From: CAZLFA01 sp964558665
Lineage (GTDB): Bacteria > Desulfobacterota > Syntrophia > Syntrophales > PHBD01
Direction: 5' to 3'
DNA: 36,073 nucleotides
NCBI GenBank assembly: GCA_964558665.1
Contig: CAZLFA010000043.1
Span: forward strand, 1-36,073
Shown: piece after piece, positions 31,831 to 36,073 of the stretch
Layout of the letters: each line of letters opens with the position of its first letter
Numbering within the stretch: position 1 is the first letter of the stretch
The notes under the pieces: generated by a model
Told to the model about the DNA's origin: nothing
What the model saw: only the letters and a program-made list of their open reading frames with translations
The model's database searches: none
Position numbers and translations under genes: made by a program

Positions 31831-31945
31831 CCGCCCTTGATACAGGGCGGCACGGAACTCGATGATATTAAAAAAGAAATCGCCTCTGTAAAAGATGTCT
31901 TCCGCCCTTGAAAGCAATTGCAAATTGCGTGGGGTGTATAACTTT
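31831..31945 (+). other. oriT: Origin of transfer (oriT) with F-like nic site
   Basis: TTGCGTGGGGTGT (31925-31937) equals the F nic core, and the next bases ATAA resemble R388. Nicking is predicted between 31937 and 31938 on the plus strand. Directly before it, GCAATT (31914-31919), spacer GCA, AATTGC (31923-31928) matches the relaxase-binding hairpin of F. A 7-bp hairpin, CCGCCCT/AGGGCGG (31831-31850), and a direct repeat CCGCCCTTGA (31831-31840 and 31902-31911) may bind accessory proteins. The segment lies between the relaxase gene and the RHH gene. Confidence 0.8.
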
Positions 31946-32017
31946 TAGAGTACGTTTCAGCTACTGTCCGACTCTCCATAAAATCGACTCCGTTTAATGT
32001 GACTCCGATCTTAATTG

Positions 32018-35000
32018 TTACATCTCCATGCCCGGTAGAGGCGGTTGAATATTAACCTCGCCGTCAGGAGACTTTATTTCATAGTTAACCTGTGATTCAT
32101 CCGTTGTCTTTTCACTTAAACTATTCTCACTCATTGATTGTGAATCTGATCTCTCAATAAAAGATTTTATCATGTAAACAGGACCGTGAACTGAAGAAGA
32201 TATTCCGTCTCTCGTCTCACGATGATGAATGTATTCACTATCTATGATGCGGTCTGAGTTTCTGTCTTTATCCTTTGAAGCAAAATCACGCTCAAGGACA
32301 CCGGCCTTTTCGAATCCTTTGCCGGGTTCATTATCCTTTGCTTCATGCTCCTTCTGCTGACGTTCTTTTTCATCAGCCTGCCGTATCGATTCATCCTTGC
32401 CGTATGTATGGTCAAGAGTGCTGCGTTTCATTTCTTCCTCGCGCATATTTTTCATAAGAACATCCTTGTCATCAACGATGACGGACAAATCGTCTTTGCA
32501 TCGCGAGGCGGCAACATAAAACTGGTTGTAATTTGTCCTCTCCCCTTCCCCGGCAAAAATGACGTTTGAGTACGTGGCCCCCTGGGATTTGTGCGCGGTG
32601 ATGGCATAGCCGTGGTCAATATATGGATAGTGTTTCTCAGGAGTAAAACTGATTTCGCTTTTGTTGGACATCCGGACGGAAACTTTGCCGTTGTCATCAA
32701 TGGAAATAATTCTTCCTTCGTTGCCGTTTTGAAGTCCAAAATGACGGTCGTTTTTAGTGAAGATGATGCTGTCCCCAGGGGAAAAGTTTTTCTCAACTTC
32801 GTTATAAAGCTGAAGCCGATCACCGTAAGAAAGAAGATCAATAGAAACCGTCTTGCCGTTCAAGGTCTGACAGAAAAGCGTGTTTTTAGAATGGTCAACC
32901 TCTGTAATACGGGCCTCGCTTCCGGCCCTTAACCCCGGCAAGGAAGATTGTGGAAAAATGATACCGCCTGCTTCAAAATTATGGGAATATCTCTTCTCAG
33001 AGTCTTGCATGTTTATATGCTCGCGCACGGTCATATTTACGCCCTCTTCCAGCTTGCCATTTAGCTTCAGTTCCTCGCGGATCATGGCGTTTAATTCGTT
33101 ACGGTCGGCATTGATCTGGGTGATGATATGAGTGTTGGTATCCGAGCCTCCCTTGAAGAAAAACTCCGCCTTGGCAAGGTGCAATCTTTCAATCCTGTCG
33201 GAAACCGAAGAGACCATGTCGTGAGAGGAAAGGATATTCTCGATACGTTCAAAGTTTTTATCTGCCATCGCAGAAACCAGCATGCGGGTATGTACCGATT
33301 TCTGACGAAGGGACTCCGTCAGCATGACGACATCGATCTCCCCCTTTTCCTGGCAATCTCGGAAGGTTCTTCCGGCATCCAGGCTTTGCAACTGCTTTAT
33401 GTCGCCGATCATGACAATCCTCGCGCCGTCCTGTTGCGCAAATTCAATCTCTTTTAAGGTCTGGACGCTACCCAGCATGGACGCCTCGTCAATGACCCTG
33501 ATTGTGTTCTCCCTGGAAAGGTTCTTGCCTTCCGTTTCTCTTCGCAGGACGTGGCCGTCGACCGTCTGTGCAAAGGAACCGGTAGCGGACATGAACTCAT
33601 GTGCGGCTTTGCCTGTCTTGGAGTATCCTTCGAGGGAATAGCCAGCGCCTTCGACCGCCTGGCGAACGGCTTTAAACACGGTTGTCTTTCCGGTGCCGGC
33701 ATTACCCTGCGAAAGGACAAACTGATTGTCGGTGGTCATCACCTCCGTAAAAAGGTCCTTCTGTCCATCGGTCAACGTGTAGCCATTCTCTTTTTGAAAC
33801 TTTTCGATAAAGCTATGGGCTTCGTCTCGGGACATTATGGGTTCAACAGTCCCCTTCCCTGCCTTGAGCGTGTTAAGGATGGTAAGTTCTGTTTCAATCA
33901 TCCCCGGCGAGCTGAAAACGGCATAGCCTTTTTTGTCCCGTCCGAGTTCAACAATGGAACCGCTTTTAACGGCCTTATTGAAAGCGTGTGCGATAACCAG
34001 GTCATCGCAATCCCCTATGGAAAGTGAATTGGCAGCGGCTAATATTTCATATTTCGTAAAAGTGCTTTCAGAAGAAAGCATGTCCTTTACTGCAAGCGAA
34101 ATATAGTCCCCGGGTTTCAGTGAAGAGGAAAGGTTAACAGAATTATTATAGTCATGAAGAATCTTGTCTACAGAGAATGAACGGGCTTTCAACTGTTCGT
34201 CCCATAAAGTTTTTAATTCGGGAAGTGTAATTTTTGTATTTTTGCCCGGCCGGTCCATAAATGCGGCGATAAGCTTCATTTCGGCATCGGGGGCATTTTT
34301 ATAAGCCCCACTTGCCTTGAGCGCCTCTTCATTGGCTTTAATGGTCTCACTCCGCTTTGAAAACAGCTCTCTGGCTTCATTATTGCCCCCTTTAAGCGAA
34401 TAAAGACCATCGCCTATAGGTTGGATACCAAAACCCAGTTCTTTGAGCTTAGAGGCAAAAAATGAGTGGTATACGGAAGTGAGATATTTTTGTGTGGCGA
34501 AAATGTATTTGCCTTCTATTGCTTTATAAGAGCCGTCGGGCGTTTTCAGCATGTTGGAAATAAACAAGTGGGTATGTGGCTGGGGATCGTTCTCGCGGCT
34601 GGTTCCATGATGGTAAACAGCCATGATGCCCTGCCCCTTGATGTGTACATCCTTGGTAAAACCGTTTTTAGTTTCCCGGTAGTACAGACATTCATCGTCC
34701 AGGATTTTCGAGACATGATCGATCGCATCTTTCCGAATCTCCATAAACACTTCTGGTTTATAACCCAGGACCAGTTCGATTATGGCGACGTCCTTGGGGT
34801 CGTCGAAGGTAAAATCGATTCCTGCACGGTGTTCCGCCCTGCCCTTGTCGTCGGTATACGAAAGCCTCACGAGCTGGTTGCCCTCAAGGTCTTTGCCTTC
34901 AATGACGTTCAGAAAATCCTTGCCTTCAATCCGGTTTCCATTGACAAGCCCAAGGGCCTCACATCCTCCCCCAAGCCAGCGGGTATTATTCCCCCTCCCA

Positions 35001-35074
35001 TCGGCGTTAAAGACAGGGTCCTTCTCGTAATAGTAATTTTTGGCAGCGGTTGCGGATTGCGCGTAAGGTCCCAT
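32018..35074 (-). CDS. traI: TraI/TrwC-type MobF relaxase-helicase
   Basis: The 1018-residue protein nicks oriT and unwinds the transferred strand. N-terminal NYYYEKDP gives candidate catalytic Tyr 14-16; HHGTSRENDPQPHTH (155-169) is the His triad for the metal. The RecD-like helicase follows with Walker A GNAGTGKT (457-464) and VIDEASML (527-534), then later helicase motifs (HGYAITAHKSQG) near residue 830. Compared with F TraI (1756 residues) it is short, like TrwC (966). The second Tyr pair of F TraI is absent; here DPVF follows. ATG 35074 has a weak GAG upstream. oriT lies just after the gene. Confidence 0.93.
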   Translation of the reverse strand: MGPYAQSATAAKNYYYEKDPVFNADGRGNNTRWLGGGCEALGLVNGNRIEGKDFLNVIEGKDLEGNQLVRLSYTDDKGRAEHRAGIDFTFDDPKDVAIIELVLGYKPEVFMEIRKDAIDHVSKILDDECLYYRETKNGFTKDVHIKGQGIMAVYHHGTSRENDPQPHTHLFISNMLKTPDGSYKAIEGKYIFATQKYLTSVYHSFFASKLKELGFGIQPIGDGLYSLKGGNNEARELFSKRSETIKANEEALKASGAYKNAPDAEMKLIAAFMDRPGKNTKITLPELKTLWDEQLKARSFSVDKILHDYNNSVNLSSSLKPGDYISLAVKDMLSSESTFTKYEILAAANSLSIGDCDDLVIAHAFNKAVKSGSIVELGRDKKGYAVFSSPGMIETELTILNTLKAGKGTVEPIMSRDEAHSFIEKFQKENGYTLTDGQKDLFTEVMTTDNQFVLSQGNAGTGKTTVFKAVRQAVEGAGYSLEGYSKTGKAAHEFMSATGSFAQTVDGHVLRRETEGKNLSRENTIRVIDEASMLGSVQTLKEIEFAQQDGARIVMIGDIKQLQSLDAGRTFRDCQEKGEIDVVMLTESLRQKSVHTRMLVSAMADKNFERIENILSSHDMVSSVSDRIERLHLAKAEFFFKGGSDTNTHIITQINADRNELNAMIREELKLNGKLEEGVNMTVREHINMQDSEKRYSHNFEAGGIIFPQSSLPGLRAGSEARITEVDHSKNTLFCQTLNGKTVSIDLLSYGDRLQLYNEVEKNFSPGDSIIFTKNDRHFGLQNGNEGRIISIDDNGKVSVRMSNKSEISFTPEKHYPYIDHGYAITAHKSQGATYSNVIFAGEGERTNYNQFYVAASRCKDDLSVIVDDKDVLMKNMREEEMKRSTLDHTYGKDESIRQADEKERQQKEHEAKDNEPGKGFEKAGVLERDFASKDKDRNSDRIIDSEYIHHRETRDGISSSVHGPVYMIKSFIERSDSQSMSENSLSEKTTDESQVNYEIKSPDGEVNIQPPLPGMEM

Positions 35075-35082
35075 AGATACTC

Positions 35083-35307
35083 TCAGTTAAGATTCTTAGC
35101 AGAATATTCAAAAATGTCCTTCAGCCTGGCCTTGAAGTCTTCCAGATCGAAGTCGGCAAAATCCTTGCGGTAAAAGTCATCGACCAAAGCATAGATCTTG
35201 TCCTTGCGATGCTTATCTGCCTCTTTTTTGAGGCGTTTTATCTTTTCCCTGATTAATTTCTGAGAATTTTCGAGTTTTTGAAGTTCGTTTGCGTACTCTT
35301 GCGACAT
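35083..35307 (-). CDS. Small coiled-coil protein upstream of traI
   Basis: The 74-residue protein is almost entirely charged helix (KLENSQKLIREKIKRLKKE), then FYRKDFADFDLEDFKARLKDIF. I assign no family. AAAAGGAG lies before ATG 35307, and the gap to traI is 8 bp, so the two are co-translated. A relaxosome accessory role is plausible by position alone. Confidence 0.65.
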   Translation of the reverse strand: MSQEYANELQKLENSQKLIREKIKRLKKEADKHRKDKIYALVDDFYRKDFADFDLEDFKARLKDIFEYSAKNLN

Positions 35308-35325
35308 GGCAATCTCCTTTTAATA

Positions 35326-35823
35326 TTAGCTATTTAAATCTGATATAGACCCCACAAAATATATAGTGTCATGAGATTTATGCTTCCTGGTCTGTTTCTT
35401 TGTGGGCTTATGATTACTCCCGGAGAGATAGTTATAAACCCGCCATGCATATTTATTGCGTTTGTATTCCGATCGTGCGTTATAACAACCCACGGCCTCC
35501 CAGGTGTTGCCGTTTCTTTTTATGCAATCCGACAATATCCATGCTCCTACCTTAACGTTCGTGCAGGGATCAGCCAGAGAAGCCCACAGATCCTTTCCAA
35601 GTGTTTTGTACCAGGAAGAGTTAATCTGCATCACGCCATAATCGAATGTCCCGTTCCGGTTATAATTGACGGCGCGCGGATTGAAATTGGACTCAACGCC
35701 GGCAATCGCCTGTAAGACAGACGGTGAAACACCATACTGCTGGCCGGCTTCTTCGAAGCAAAAACTGTAGGCTTCAGAAGAAACAAGAAGGAGTATTAAA
35801 AAAAATAAAGAAAGAATCTTCAT
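35326..35823 (-). CDS. VirB1-like lytic transglycosylase
   Basis: The 165-residue protein has a signal peptide (about 1-20, ending AYS) and a soluble lytic transglycosylase domain: SPSVLQAIAGVESNFNPRAVN with catalytic Glu44, then DYGVMQINSSWYKTLG and CYNARSEYKRNKYAWRVYNYL. It opens peptidoglycan for the secretion channel in the periplasm. ATG 35823 has only a weak, close GGAG. An operator-like palindrome (35840-35854) lies just upstream. Confidence 0.88.
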   Translation of the reverse strand: MKILSLFFLILLLVSSEAYSFCFEEAGQQYGVSPSVLQAIAGVESNFNPRAVNYNRNGTFDYGVMQINSSWYKTLGKDLWASLADPCTNVKVGAWILSDCIKRNGNTWEAVGCYNARSEYKRNKYAWRVYNYLSGSNHKPTKKQTRKHKSHDTIYFVGSISDLNS

Positions 35824-35839
35824 GCTCCGCAGCTCTCAA

Positions 35840-35854
35840 GCTCGAAAATCGAGC
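35840..35854 (-). promoter_or_regulatory. Palindrome upstream of the transglycosylase
   Basis: GCTCGA (35840-35845), spacer AAA, TCGAGC (35849-35854) is a perfect 6-bp inverted repeat 17 bp before ATG 35823. It has no T tail and could be a repressor site or a hairpin in the leader. Confidence 0.35.
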
Positions 35855-35879
35855 AGATTAAGGTAAAAAAATTCACTTA

Positions 35880-36050
35880 TTAGCCTTTTCTGTTAACTAC
35901 GTTAAGTTTTGGCGTCAAAGAATCCGTAAGATATTTTTCCATGTCCAATTTGCTTTTAAGATTGGTGTCATAGTGAAGTAAAATTAAAAAGGTTAAGCGA
36001 ACATCAACATCAGGTTCGTTCTTTAAAAAAGTGAGCAAATGTTCATTCAA
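35880..36050 (-). CDS. Possible small TTG-started protein (56 residues)
   Basis: On the minus strand TTG 36050 is preceded by AGGAGG, six to seven bases upstream, and a frame of 56 codons ends at TAA 35880. The peptide is mixed, with Leu- and Lys-rich parts and no known family. The same frame has no stop before the window edge, so it could instead be the end of a longer gene, though the good ribosome-binding site argues for TTG. It would be the first gene of the operon with the transglycosylase. Confidence 0.4.
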   Translation of the reverse strand: MNEHLLTFLKNEPDVDVRLTFLILLHYDTNLKSKLDMEKYLTDSLTPKLNVVNRKG

Positions 36051-36073
36051 TTTTGATCCTCCTATGCAACGGT

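Noticed and set aside
31755..31979. 74-residue minus-strand ORF over the oriT region
   Set aside because: It has no ribosome-binding site, overlaps the RHH gene start and covers the nic site and hairpins; better explained as non-coding oriT.
1..36073. CRISPR array, tRNA, rRNA or insertion sequence
   Set aside because: No regularly spaced repeats, no cloverleaf or rRNA-like stretch and no transposase were seen on either strand.

Overview
The window looks like the transfer and replication block of a conjugative plasmid (or plasmid-like integrative element) from a Gram-negative bacterium. Nearly every gene lies on the minus strand and reads leftward. A complete F-type (MPF-F) type IV secretion system, a MobF relaxase with an F-like nic site, and a ColE2-like replication protein with an antisense-RNA-like control region are present. 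Lipoprotein and signal peptides, DsbC-type oxidative folding and moderate base composition fit a proteobacterium in the broad sense. A desulfobacterial or deltaproteobacterial host is only a guess. No rRNA, tRNA, CRISPR array or insertion sequence was seen.

Layout from right to left, following transcription. The right edge has a small TTG-started ORF, a VirB1-like lytic transglycosylase, a small coiled-coil protein and the TraI/TrwC relaxase-helicase (about 36.05-32.0 kb). Then comes a 249-bp non-coding segment holding oriT: an inverted repeat and a nic core nearly identical to that of F. The operon continues with a ribbon-helix-helix relaxosome protein, the coupling protein TraD, an OmpA-family protein and a GIY-YIG nuclease. 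A hairpin and a 41-bp conserved element follow, then dsbC, traA (pilin), traL, traE, traK, traB, an unknown protein, traV and traC. A second exact copy of the 41-bp element precedes a very unusual fusion of a winged-helix domain, a membrane anchor and a TraN-like exported region. After it come traN, traW, ssb, traU, trbC, trbI, an S26 peptidase, traF, traH, traG, a small membrane protein (possible entry exclusion), an unknown protein and rep. The left 2.7 kb is accessory DNA with a secreted protein of unknown function and one plus-strand small gene.

How the parts work together. The relaxase nicks oriT with help from the RHH protein, and TraD delivers it to the channel. TraL/E/K/B/V/C form the core and ATPase. 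TraA is the pilus subunit, and TrbI, TrbC, TraW, TraU, TraF and TraH assemble the pilus. TraG, TraN and the TraN-like fusion stabilise the mating pair. DsbC and a CxxC-containing TraF would oxidise the very Cys-rich exported proteins. Many junctions overlap as ATGA, GTGA or TAATG, so the region behaves as a few long translationally coupled operons.

The most unusual features are four. One is the winged-helix/TraN fusion. The second is the 41-bp perfect repeat placed directly before the ribosome-binding sites of this fusion and of dsbC. The third is the compact rep control region, where a leader ORF ends across the rep start codon and is covered by a predicted antisense RNA. The fourth is the F-like oriT.
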